Source of the DNA: JACPWY01 sp964603655
Lineage (GTDB): Bacteria > Bdellovibrionota > FAC87 > UBA2466
Direction: 5' to 3'
DNA: 11,754 bases
Assembly (NCBI GenBank): GCA_964603655.1
Contig: CAZRVZ010000047.1
Span: 1-11,754, forward strand
In this document: positions 1 to 6,689 of the stretch, piece after piece
Layout: every line of letters starts with the position of its first letter
Numbering within the stretch: the stretch's first letter is position 1
Program-made: the position numbers and the translations under genes
Notes under the pieces: generated by a model
What the model saw: only the letters and a program-made list of their open reading frames with translations
What the model was told of the DNA's origin: nothing
The model's database searches: none

Positions 1-141
1 CCTCAAGATCCGGCTGAGGCCCCTCAATCGACTGCGAGACCAAGCGTAGAGGAATCGGGCTGGGGCTATCGAAAGGGAACCTCGGCCCTGCCCTTGGCGT
101 ACGATGCAATGAGTAATCAACCACATGCACTAAAACGATAG
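1..141 (+). CDS. C-terminal end of an unidentified protein (5' partial)
   Basis: Frame 1 is open from the window edge to a TAG at 139-141 and encodes 46 residues. The other two plus frames close sooner (positions 15 and 48). The segment starts with a Pro/Ala/Gln-rich stretch and continues through SGWGYRKGTSALPLAYDAM to LKR, a composition that reads like genuine coding sequence and not a chance frame. I do not recognise the family and no domain is visible in so short a piece. The Pro-rich part could be a linker or disordered tail of an envelope protein, which is only inference. A run of eight C follows the stop at 146-153; no terminator hairpin is evident before the next gene. Confidence 0.5.
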   Translation, partial: PQDPAEAPQSTARPSVEESGWGYRKGTSALPLAYDAMSNQPHALKR

Positions 142-261
142 AGAGCCCCCCCCTGTATACAGACCGTACACTCGTCAAACGCGCCAACGCGACCCGCAGA
201 AATTTCCCTATGATTATCAAGGGGTTTTCTGGCACGGGAGTTGCTCCTTATTCAATTAAGT

Positions 262-720
262 ATGTTAAAAACACCGACCAAAAGTCAGACAGTAACCGTC
301 ACAATCTTAACAATCCTCATGATTGCAATTTCGGCCTGCGGCCGACTGGAGCTCGGGGAATTTGCTCCGTACGTTCACACCTTCGAGGAAGAGGGTCGCG
401 CCCGCGGCAAGGAATTCCAAGTATCAAGCCTCATTATTGTGCGCGAGACACTGAGCCCAAAGATTCGCGCGCAATGCAGAAAATCGCCGCTCGCGGCCCC
501 GGTCATTGCGGTCAACTCCGCCATCTGGGACGCATCCTCGCCGATGGACCGCGAAGCACTTTTGATGCACGAGCTGGGACATTGTATCGTGGGTCGCGAT
601 CATACAGAGGGAGAGCTCGCAGACGGCGCCCCGTTAAGCCTGATGCGTTCGATATCCCCCTACGGTAGCTCATACAAAGGACACCGCGACTATTACCTAA
701 ACGAGCTCTTCGGCGTCTAG
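262..720 (+). CDS. lipoprotein zincin-type metalloprotease, putative
   Basis: This encodes a 152-residue predicted outer- or inner-membrane lipoprotein with a zinc-protease signature. Residues 1-26 form a type II signal peptide with lipobox ISAC and lipidated Cys26. HELGHCIVGRDH at 103-114 gives HExxH (His103, Glu104, His107) with a third candidate ligand His114. This HExxHxxxGxxH spacing is one residue longer than in classical metzincins and matches the core spacing of archaemetzincins, but the cysteines that follow in that family are absent. SLM at 126-128 may be a Met-turn. The substrate is unknown. ATG at 262 is chosen because it gives the best signal peptide; an in-frame TTG at 241 would add seven residues, and neither start has a well-spaced Shine-Dalgarno sequence. 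The 3' end overlaps that of convergent lysA by 24 bp. Confidence 0.75.
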   Translation: MLKTPTKSQTVTVTILTILMIAISACGRLELGEFAPYVHTFEEEGRARGKEFQVSSLIIVRETLSPKIRAQCRKSPLAAPVIAVNSAIWDASSPMDREALLMHELGHCIVGRDHTEGELADGAPLSLMRSISPYGSSYKGHRDYYLNELFGV

Positions 721-1950
721 TCTTTCTTTTGACCACAAATCCGAAATTGTCTCGCGTGTCCGAATGATCTCAGCCCGGTCCCCGTCAACCCACACCTCGG
801 CGGCCCGAGGCCTAGAATTATACTGGCTGGCCATGGACATCCCATAGGCCCCCGCCACTCCAACATAAACCAGATCACCCTTTTGCAGGTCCGGGAGTGA
901 AACATCTTTCCCCAAAAAATCCCCGGATTCGCATATCGGCCCCACCACGTCCCAATTCCCCGAAGCGGCTCCCTCTCGTACGGGCCCGATAGGGTGGACG
1001 GCTCCGTACAGACTGGGGCGAATCAGATCGTTCATCGCACCATCCACGATGCAAAAGCGCTTAACGTTAGTGGTTTTAGTGCCGATCACGCGAGTGAGGA
1101 GAATTCCGGCCTCGGCGACAATGCTTCTGCCGGGTTCTACGATAAGCCGTAGTCCACTTTTTCCAATGCCTGAATGTAAACTACGAGCGTACTGCGCAAT
1201 TGAAGGCGCGTCTTTGGCCACGTAACGAACCCCCAGGCCGCCCCCCATATCGATAAACTCAATCGGAAATCCGTCGGATTTCAATTGCCTCGCAATGGCG
1301 ACCAGGCGATCCAGGGCACACTTAAACGGTGAGAGTTCCAGAATCTGACTCCCAAGGTGGCAACCGACCCCCACCAACTCGATCTGGGGATGCTTTTTCA
1401 CAAACTGAGCAAGCGCTCCCAGTTCAGTTTCGGGTATCCCAAACTTATTTTTATAAAGCCCCGTTGCGATGTAGGGGATCGTTTTAGCGTCGACGTTGGG
1501 ATTGATACGAATGGAAACGCGCACCCGTTTCTCCCGGCCGAACTCGCTAAGCCGCTCGAGCTCAAACGGCGACTCAACCTGAAACGCATGGATGCCCAGT
1601 TGGACACCACGCAAGAGCTCCTCATCCCGTTTCCCGACACCCGAAAAAAGTATTCGACTCGCCGGTACACCCACGCGAAGCGCGCGCTCCAATTCTCCAC
1701 CAGAAACCACATCCATTCCCAATCCCTCGGCGGCAATCCATCGTAAGATTGAGAGATTAGAATTGGCCTTCACCGCATAACAGACGAGAGCCGTACCCTC
1801 AAAGGCATCCCTATACGCCCGGCACCGGGCCCGAATTGCGTTCTTGGAATAGACATAAAGAGGCGTGCCAAAACGCTCGGCGAGCAATTTGACGGAAGTT
1901 GATTCACAATACAACTCTCCGCCACGATACTCGAACGAAGTCATTTCCAT
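697..1950 (-). CDS. lysA: diaminopimelate decarboxylase
   Basis: LysA decarboxylates meso-2,6-diaminopimelate to L-lysine, the last step of the DAP pathway, in the cytoplasm using pyridoxal phosphate. The 417-residue product has the usual family length. The PLP lysine is Lys61 in CYAVKANSN within the N-terminal alanine-racemase-like barrel. Downstream are CHLGSQI (family HxGSQ), the phosphate-binding glycine loop GGGLGVRY and EPGRSIV. In the C-terminal domain, CESGDFLGKD supplies the active-site Cys contributed across the dimer, and GAYGMSMASQYNSRPR is the family end motif. Two starts are possible: ATG at 1950 or ATG at 1944, the latter overlapping the stop of the upstream lipoprotein as ATGA, which suggests translational coupling. 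No clear Shine-Dalgarno sequence is seen. Its 3' end overlaps the convergent zincin gene by 24 bp. Confidence 0.96.
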   Translation of the reverse strand: MEMTSFEYRGGELYCESTSVKLLAERFGTPLYVYSKNAIRARCRAYRDAFEGTALVCYAVKANSNLSILRWIAAEGLGMDVVSGGELERALRVGVPASRILFSGVGKRDEELLRGVQLGIHAFQVESPFELERLSEFGREKRVRVSIRINPNVDAKTIPYIATGLYKNKFGIPETELGALAQFVKKHPQIELVGVGCHLGSQILELSPFKCALDRLVAIARQLKSDGFPIEFIDMGGGLGVRYVAKDAPSIAQYARSLHSGIGKSGLRLIVEPGRSIVAEAGILLTRVIGTKTTNVKRFCIVDGAMNDLIRPSLYGAVHPIGPVREGAASGNWDVVGPICESGDFLGKDVSLPDLQKGDLVYVGVAGAYGMSMASQYNSRPRAAEVWVDGDRAEIIRTRETISDLWSKERLDAEELV

Positions 1951-2786
1951 ACGGCGCGCTGGGTTTTAAGCGACTCCAGCGTTTGGTCCAGAATTAGCGG
2001 CGAAAGGCGCCGCCCTTGGGCAGGTACCAGCCATTGGTAAGATAGTCTTTGAACCGATGCGAGTGCGGCTCGCCACTGGCGCGCAGTCCCAGTGCCCAAT
2101 GATCCGGCGTGCGATGCGCCTGCGCCTAGAGTGTTTACACCCGTCGGCTCAGTGACCAGTCCGCCCGCAAACACCAGTCCCGAATCGGGGAAATGGACCA
2201 CTACATTGTCGGCGGCATAACCCGGTCCGGGAAACACCACCACCACGCGCTCATCGCCAAAGCTCATTTTTTTTCCCGATTTGAGATCAAAGATGTGATC
2301 CGGGGGGGCCGGAGCAAAATCGGTAATGGGTACTCCGTCCGGCAACCCACTCTCACCCTTGCCGATGAGGTTTGCCGTCAAACGCGATCCGTAAACCGGA
2401 ATCTGGTTTTCCCGCATCACCCGGGCGCCTCCCGCCCTATCCCACCGATGGCTCGTGAGAATTTGTATCACCTTGCGCGAACCCATCCGGTACTCGATCC
2501 AGGACAGCAAGCTCTGCGTCGCCTTCACCCCCACGGGAGAGTCGACCAGAATTATCTCACCCGATTTCATACTCACGATGAGAGAGTTTACCGACCTAGG
2601 CCCCAAATGGTGGAATACGACAAACGCATTGGGGAGAAACTGCTTCACCTCGATTCGCGTTTGATCCGAGTCCTGCAACTGTGGGAAGGTCGACAGGTTC
2701 TTCACGGCCGCCGAGTGGCACCCCAACAAAAAAGTCCCCAAAAACAAAGTTTCCAATAACTGAATCTGCGGTATACTAATTTTCAT
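1941..2786 (-). CDS. metallo-beta-lactamase-fold lipoprotein lacking zinc ligands
   Basis: A 281-residue protein with a lipoprotein signal (hydrophobic stretch ending LLGC, Cys23) and a subclass-B1-like metallo-beta-lactamase fold. Fold markers are NSLIV and ILVDSPVG (about 67-86), SHRWDRAGG (112-120), FPGPGYAADNVVV (185-197) and LVFAGGLV (204-211). Compared with the B1 pattern, the HxHxD histidines are Ser112 and Arg114 with only Asp116 kept, the third His is Tyr190, the GGC cysteine is Gly209, and the last His is Gln257 in VPAQG. It is therefore unlikely to be a zinc hydrolase and may be a binding or structural protein. ATG at 2786 is chosen because it gives the lipobox; the frame stays open to 2978, but that extension lies inside the divergent FKBP gene. 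Its stop overlaps the lysA start (ATGA), so the two are probably cotranscribed. Confidence 0.8.
   Translation of the reverse strand: MKISIPQIQLLETLFLGTFLLGCHSAAVKNLSTFPQLQDSDQTRIEVKQFLPNAFVVFHHLGPRSVNSLIVSMKSGEIILVDSPVGVKATQSLLSWIEYRMGSRKVIQILTSHRWDRAGGARVMRENQIPVYGSRLTANLIGKGESGLPDGVPITDFAPAPPDHIFDLKSGKKMSFGDERVVVVFPGPGYAADNVVVHFPDSGLVFAGGLVTEPTGVNTLGAGASHAGSLGTGTARQWRAALASVQRLSYQWLVPAQGRRLSPLILDQTLESLKTQRAVWK
2750..2777 (+). promoter_or_regulatory. candidate leaderless promoter of the FKBP gene
   Basis: A -10 box TATACT (2772-2777) lies 16 bp after TTTCCA (2750-2755, 4 of 6 matches to TTGACA). Transcription would start about seven bases after the -10, at or one base before the ATG at 2785. 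No Shine-Dalgarno sequence precedes that ATG, which fits a leaderless message. The promoter lies inside the signal-peptide region of the divergent lipoprotein gene. It is called by eye only. Confidence 0.4.
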
Positions 2787-3246
2787 GAAAATACAGTTTA
2801 CTCTAATTGTTCTAACCTTGATTTGTCTTTTTGTTTTTGGATCCGATGCATGGGCCAAAAAACCAAAGGCTTCCAAACCAGAGGGTGGCCAAGTGCAGAA
2901 AACACCGGTGGAGAAAACTACCAACTTAAAGATGGACGATTTGAAAAAGGGAACCGGAACCGAAGCGGTAACGGGCAAAGAGGTTACGGTCCATTATACG
3001 GGTACGCTCCCCGACGGTAAGAAATTTGATTCGTCACTCGATCGCAACCAGCCTTTTAAGTTCATACTCGGTGCGGGCCAGGTTATCACTGGCTGGGATA
3101 AGGGCGTGGCCGGCATGAAGGTCGGCGGCAAACGAAAGCTCACGATTCCACCCGACTTGGCCTATGGCAAAAACGGAGTTCCCGGCGTCATTCCGCCCGA
3201 TTCTACGCTCGTGTTTGAGGTAGAACTCCTAGGCGTTGGCGGGTAA
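2785..3246 (+). CDS. exported FKBP-type peptidyl-prolyl cis-trans isomerase
   Basis: It catalyses cis-trans isomerisation of X-Pro bonds, presumably helping fold envelope proteins in the periplasm. The 153-residue product begins with a cleavable signal peptide ending at about residue 24 (DAWA|KK), followed by a Lys/Pro-rich linker to about residue 47 and one FKBP domain. Domain hallmarks are VTVHYTGTLPDGKKFDSS, GQVITGWDKGVAGMKVGGKRKLTIP, LAYG and IPPDSTLVFEVELL, which cover the usual aromatic active-site pocket (Tyr, Phe/Asp, Val-Ile, Trp, Tyr, Phe). The single short domain resembles simple FkpB/Mip-core enzymes, and the dimerisation helices of Mip or FkpA are missing. The start codon shares two bases with that of the divergent lipoprotein. 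The next gene converges 24 bp downstream with no obvious terminator between. Confidence 0.95.
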   Translation: MKIQFTLIVLTLICLFVFGSDAWAKKPKASKPEGGQVQKTPVEKTTNLKMDDLKKGTGTEAVTGKEVTVHYTGTLPDGKKFDSSLDRNQPFKFILGAGQVITGWDKGVAGMKVGGKRKLTIPPDLAYGKNGVPGVIPPDSTLVFEVELLGVGG

Positions 3247-3270
3247 CTATTCGTTCTATAACGTCCGCTT

Positions 3271-4914
3271 TTATATCAATTTGTCTTGTATCGCCTTGAT
3301 ACGGTCTGTCATTTCAAACGCTTCGGCGGCACACACCTCAACGCCAGGCAGCAGCCAGTTATCCTGATTCGCGAAAAAAATGCGATCCGCGACCGGGGCT
3401 CTGAGCATTTCAATGCGGGAATCGCTATAGCAGCCCACCTCACAAACGGGCATCGCGTGCCCCCAACGCGTGATGCGCAGGTCTCTTAACTGTGAAGCAG
3501 TGTAACCGAGTAGCGGCAGGATTTCTTGCCTCACCTGCCCCTCGAACTCACTCCGGATGCGGGAGTATGCGTTTGGCGACAACAAGGCAGGCCTGGCGTC
3601 GTCAAACGGCAGCGGTCGGTAGAGAGTAAGCACGGTATGGTCGGGGCCGGGGTTTGGGTTGGGACTCGAATCTCGTGACGCGAAATTCGCGATTACGATA
3701 TCGGTAGCCCAGCGGCTTTCCTCTGTAATATCGGGATCCAGTACCCCATCATGCAACGCAAAAACGTCGAACAATCCCTCAGGCGGAGAACCAGTTAAAC
3801 AAACGTTTGCGACGAGGTATGCTCGGTACCGAACTTTTTTAAATGCCTCGCGTTGCAATTCACTCAGTCCCCGAACGATACCCTTGGCCACAAATTTTGG
3901 TGCGGCGACCACCGCGTGATCCGCCCAAAGCGCCCGAGGAATCCCCTGGCCATCGATATAGGCAATCTTCACGCGCGCAGACTCGATCTCAACCCTCACG
4001 ACGATAGAATTCGGCCGAAGAGACTGGGAAATTTTTTCACACAGTTTTTCGGCAATTCCCGCGTTACCCGCGGCCTGCATGCAGGTCCCCCCCGACTCAC
4101 CGGCCAGAAAATTGATACCGGCAGCGGCGCTAATTTCACGACTCCCGGCCCCGAGACTCGACCACGCATAATACTCCACCCAAAGCCTCGCCTCTGGCGA
4201 CCAGCTGGCACCCAATGATTCATCGAGATAAGCCCACAGAGATTGGCTATCGAGGCTTTTGAGATCGGCGAGCAATCCTGGAATCTGCGGATACTCAAAG
4301 CCATTTGTTTCCTCAAATATATCCTTGAGCAACCGCCCGAGTGGCGCAAACTCATTCGAACTCCAAAAGTTTTCGGTGAGTGCCGTGCCCTTGGCAAACA
4401 CATCGCGCGACTCTTTCACCTGCATATCAACGCCGAGATCGGTGAGCACACCAGCCCAGCGAGATCTTTCGTCAGGCCTTGCAAAATAAACGGCGCCCAT
4501 GGGGTAATCGACCCCCTGAAAACTCGCCCCCTTGGCATTGCCCCCGAACCTCGCACCCTGCTCCAGAATGATGCACGATCTATCTCTCATGCAGTAACCG
4601 GCGAGTAATCCGCTCATACCGCCGCCGACAATCGCCACCGCGACAGACTCCTCGGGCTCCGGAACTCCACCGTGGTCGGCCAGATATTTTTCAATATTCC
4701 ACAGCACCGAATGGGCTCGGAAGGGATCGTCACCTACAAAAACGGCCGGGTGAGGAATGCTTAAACTACGGTCGATTGGCGAGTGGGCACCGGGCACGGG
4801 CGAGGGCGGACCCGAAAAGATCCTGTGGTCGCGAAAGATCTTGTTTCGCGAAAGACACACGGCCCCCACCCCCAGGCCGCCAGCCAAAAATACTCTTCGC
4901 GTGATTCTTTTCAT
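3271..4914 (-). CDS. Tat-exported FAD-dependent amine-oxidase-like oxidoreductase
   Basis: A 547-residue flavoprotein. The N-terminus carries a twin-arginine signal (TRRVFLAGG, Arg6-Arg7, then a hydrophobic stretch to about residue 21), so it is probably exported folded with its cofactor. A Rossmann dinucleotide-binding site follows: VAIVGGGMSG (GxGxxG at 97-102) with the ribose-binding Glu118 in IILEQG, then FGGNAKG. This is the NAD(P)-binding-like/flavin amine oxidase architecture. The C-terminal part (FFANQDNWLLPGVEVCAAEA, then a helix) corresponds to the last FAD-contacting segment, where a typical amine oxidase has a Gly-rich loop near the flavin. The substrate cannot be inferred. Cys20 sits in GAVC, which is not a convincing lipobox. 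The gene is convergent with the FKBP gene and stands alone in its direction. Confidence 0.85.
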   Translation of the reverse strand: MKRITRRVFLAGGLGVGAVCLSRNKIFRDHRIFSGPPSPVPGAHSPIDRSLSIPHPAVFVGDDPFRAHSVLWNIEKYLADHGGVPEPEESVAVAIVGGGMSGLLAGYCMRDRSCIILEQGARFGGNAKGASFQGVDYPMGAVYFARPDERSRWAGVLTDLGVDMQVKESRDVFAKGTALTENFWSSNEFAPLGRLLKDIFEETNGFEYPQIPGLLADLKSLDSQSLWAYLDESLGASWSPEARLWVEYYAWSSLGAGSREISAAAGINFLAGESGGTCMQAAGNAGIAEKLCEKISQSLRPNSIVVRVEIESARVKIAYIDGQGIPRALWADHAVVAAPKFVAKGIVRGLSELQREAFKKVRYRAYLVANVCLTGSPPEGLFDVFALHDGVLDPDITEESRWATDIVIANFASRDSSPNPNPGPDHTVLTLYRPLPFDDARPALLSPNAYSRIRSEFEGQVRQEILPLLGYTASQLRDLRITRWGHAMPVCEVGCYSDSRIEMLRAPVADRIFFANQDNWLLPGVEVCAAEAFEMTDRIKAIQDKLI

Positions 4915-5009
4915 CAGGGGCCAGGATAGATTGCAAAAACAGGCGGGAAAAGCCGCGATGCGGTGAGTTGAATTTTATAGTCAAGACGTCGCAGGGTGCT
5001 CCCTAGGCC

Positions 5010-5313
5010 CTACTGCTTCACGAAGGTATTCGTCGATAGAGCGGTTGGTCGCTTGGCCTCGGTCGATCCATTATTTGCTCCAGAGTCGTCCCCGACATAA
5101 AGGTTGGTGCCGTCAATTTTGTAGATGTCATAATCCTTCGTTCCATTTTTCGTAAAACCGGTGCAGGACGCTGCGTCTGCCGAAATTTCTTTTGCCGTAT
5201 TGATAGTCCAACTTCCGCCGCAGGTACCGGCCGTGTTGTAGCTCGAAACCGACGATGCAACGTGTAACGTGTACTCGACCTTGGAATAAACCCTGCTTAT
5301 CGGGTAGTCACAT
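5010..5313 (-). pseudogene. broken small gene, C-terminal part of a secreted-type protein
   Basis: The minus strand is open without a usable in-frame start from 5342 to a TAG at 5010-5012 (110 codons). The reading has clear protein character: VEYTLHVASSVSSYNTAGTC, then WTINTAKEI, CTGFTKNGTKDYDIYKIDG, NLYVGDDSGANNGST and RPTALSTNTFVKQ. Upstream, AAAGGAG is followed six bases later by ATG (5313-5311), but the next codon is TGA; skipping the single base 5310 would join that ATG to the frame. An alternative is a rare ATA start at 5315. No signal peptide is present in the remaining part, although the composition (two or three Cys, Thr/Ser/Asn-rich) suggests an exported lipocalin-like lipoprotein, judged from memory of similar proteins. 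A frameshift, a truncated copy or a sequencing error would all fit. Confidence 0.5.
5081..5114. repeat. 34-bp dispersed repeat, copy 1
   Basis: This segment, inside the broken gene and reading DGTNLYVGDDS on the minus strand, matches 7282-7315 at 29 of 34 positions in the same orientation. The five differences are scattered and the similarity falls off on both sides. It most likely marks shared ancestry of two copies of the same gene family and not a mobile repeat. Confidence 0.6.
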
Positions 5314-5529
5314 ATGCGACTCCTTTGCGGTGAATTTATAGGTTAAGTTATATAGGGTAGTGCGTCCGATCGGTTGTTACAAATTTTATAACCATGGCTC
5401 ACCAAGTCATGGCCACGCCGTTCTTGCCGCATGGCGTTGTTTAGTTCCTCGTAAAAATAGTCGATACTTCCATTGAGATCTCTTGGAATTCTATTCCGGA
5501 GGTGTCGGAGTTAAATCCGAGAAATTGCG

Positions 5530-5570
5530 GTACTACGGGGCGAAAGCCCCGTAGTACTCTTGGGTTTTTC
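5530..5570 (+). terminator. 12-bp GAAA-loop hairpin, probable terminator
   Basis: GTACTACGGGGC (5530-5541), loop GAAA, and GCCCCGTAGTAC (5546-5557) form a perfect 12-bp stem closed by a GNRA tetraloop. A TCTTGGG spacer and then TTTTT (5564-5568) follow on the plus strand, a delayed and imperfect U-tract. The opposite strand has no T-run after the stem, so the plus strand is favoured. No plus-strand gene lies just upstream, so this may end an unannotated small RNA, or serve as a structured element or transcriptional insulator in front of mutY. Confidence 0.6.
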
Positions 5571-5590
5571 CTGGGTTTGGCCGATTGGGT

Positions 5591-5618
5591 TTGCAATGGC
5601 ATGGCGCCCCGCTAAAAT
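5591..5618 (+). promoter_or_regulatory. candidate promoter of mutY
   Basis: TTGCAA (5591-5596), a 16-bp spacer and TAAAAT (5613-5618, 5 of 6 matches to TATAAT) resemble a sigma-70 promoter. The predicted transcript start near 5625 is only about three bases before the TTG start codon, so the message would be essentially leaderless. This fits the absence of a Shine-Dalgarno sequence upstream of mutY. Confidence 0.45.
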
Positions 5619-5627
5619 CCGGGCATC

Positions 5628-6677
5628 TTGAAAATCCCGGAAACTCCATTCACATCTTCCGAAACACTAGGCGACCTCATCTCGTGGTACAGAAAGCACC
5701 GCCGAGCCCTTCCGTGGCGCACTTCCCCCAATCCCTATAAAATCTGGGTATCGGAAATCATGCTCCAGCAGACGCAGGTTCAGACCGTGGTCCCGTACTT
5801 TTACAAATTCATCGAAAGATTTCCCGATATCTCCTCACTGGCAAATGCGGCCCTTGAGGATGTTCTGGCCCTGTGGGCCGGACTGGGCTACTACTCGCGC
5901 GCGCGCAACTTGCACAAAGGGGCCCGCTTCGTCCAGGCGCACTTTGACGGCCACGTTCCTCGCGAAATCGAAAATTTACTCACCATACCGGGAGTCGGAA
6001 GGTACACGGCCGGCGCCATCGCCAGCATCGCCTTTGGCGAGCGCGCCCCCATCGTCGATGGAAATGTGAAGCGTGTCTTTGCACGGTTTTTTGGAATTCG
6101 GTCAAATATCGATACACCCCGCGCGAGCCGGATCCTGTGGCGAATTGCCCAGGACTGGGTGGACCGGGCATCGGACCCGGGCGATCTCAACCAGGCCATG
6201 ATGGAGCTCGGTGAAGCGATGTGCATCAGGTCACAGCCTAAATGCCACCTGTGTCCTATAAGAGCTTCGTGCATTGCACTTAAAGCTGGGGTCGTTCACC
6301 GCATCCCGCGTCGAACGCGGCGTAAGCCTTCAGTCGCCCTATACTGGGCCCCCATGGTTTATACGGCGGGCAAAAAAATTTATCTCGAACAAAATCCCGA
6401 CTCGTCCTGGTGGAAAGGGATGTGGGATCTCCCCAGAAAGGAATTCCCATCGGAGGAAGCAGCCTTAAGGGCACGCGACTGCGGTAAATCGGTCACCCGG
6501 CTCGCACCACTTAAACACACCGTGACAAATCACCGAATACACCTTTTTCCGTATTGGATACGAAAACAAAAAGTCACCCCCAGCCCCTACGGGCGTTGGT
6601 TTGATTTCTCAGAGGTCAACCTCGTTCCCACATCCTCATTAGTCCGCAAGGTGCTACGACACGTCGATTTGGTGTAG
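5628..6677 (+). CDS. mutY: A/G-specific adenine DNA glycosylase
   Basis: MutY removes adenine mispaired with 8-oxoguanine or guanine, initiating base excision repair. The 349-residue product has the normal length. The catalytic Glu is Glu43 in WVSEIMLQQTQV, and the helix-hairpin-helix LLTIPGVGRYTAGAI spans about 117-131. Asp144 in VDGNVKR is the conserved catalytic Asp. Cys199, Cys206, Cys209 and Cys215 have the C-x6-C-x2-C-x5-C spacing of the [4Fe-4S] cluster loop. The C-terminal NUDIX-like 8-oxoG recognition domain is present, with HTVTNHRIHL at the place of the usual FSH loop, the His being retained. Translation probably starts at TTG 5628: an in-frame TAA at 5613-5615 rules out anything longer, and the first ATG would remove the catalytic Glu. 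A secreted hypothetical protein follows after 12 nt, probably in the same operon. Confidence 0.96.
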   Translation: MKIPETPFTSSETLGDLISWYRKHRRALPWRTSPNPYKIWVSEIMLQQTQVQTVVPYFYKFIERFPDISSLANAALEDVLALWAGLGYYSRARNLHKGARFVQAHFDGHVPREIENLLTIPGVGRYTAGAIASIAFGERAPIVDGNVKRVFARFFGIRSNIDTPRASRILWRIAQDWVDRASDPGDLNQAMMELGEAMCIRSQPKCHLCPIRASCIALKAGVVHRIPRRTRRKPSVALYWAPMVYTAGKKIYLEQNPDSSWWKGMWDLPRKEFPSEEAALRARDCGKSVTRLAPLKHTVTNHRIHLFPYWIRKQKVTPSPYGRWFDFSEVNLVPTSSLVRKVLRHVDLV

Positions 6678-6689
6678 AATTAAGGTTGA

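Larger units (their letters stand above)
5314..5627. other. gene-free stretch between the broken gene and mutY
   Basis: About 310 bases without a convincing gene. On the plus strand there is a possible promoter (TTGCGG at 5325-5330, 18 bp, TATATA at 5349-5354), then potential short hairpins including TCGGA/TCCGA (5505-5520), then the strong hairpin at 5530-5557. The region could therefore encode a small RNA of about 200 nt. Minus-strand open frames here (for example 5441-5602, 53 codons) show no family resemblance or Shine-Dalgarno sequence. Confidence 0.4.

Noticed and set aside
205..214. TATGAT (-10-like) upstream of the zincin gene
   Set aside because: No matching -35 at a suitable distance, so it is not reported as a promoter.
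1357..1746. 129-codon plus-strand frame opposite lysA
   Set aside because: A shadow frame: the lysA strand carries conserved motifs throughout this interval.
2787..2978. 64-codon N-terminal extension of the metallo-beta-lactamase-fold lipoprotein
   Set aside because: It lies entirely within the FKBP coding region and would bury the lipoprotein signal; the internal ATG at 2786 gives a proper lipobox.
5018..5260. 80-codon minus-strand open frame starting MHRRFRATTRP
   Set aside because: It is the frame beside the coding-like frame of the broken gene; its Arg/Pro-rich composition is that of an out-of-frame reading, while the other frame gives clear protein-like sequence.
5441..5602. 53-codon minus-strand frame crossing the GAAA-loop hairpin, plus a second frame at about 5346-5508
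   Set aside because: No Shine-Dalgarno sequence, no recognisable domain, and the frame runs through a perfect structural hairpin; both look like chance readings of a non-coding region.
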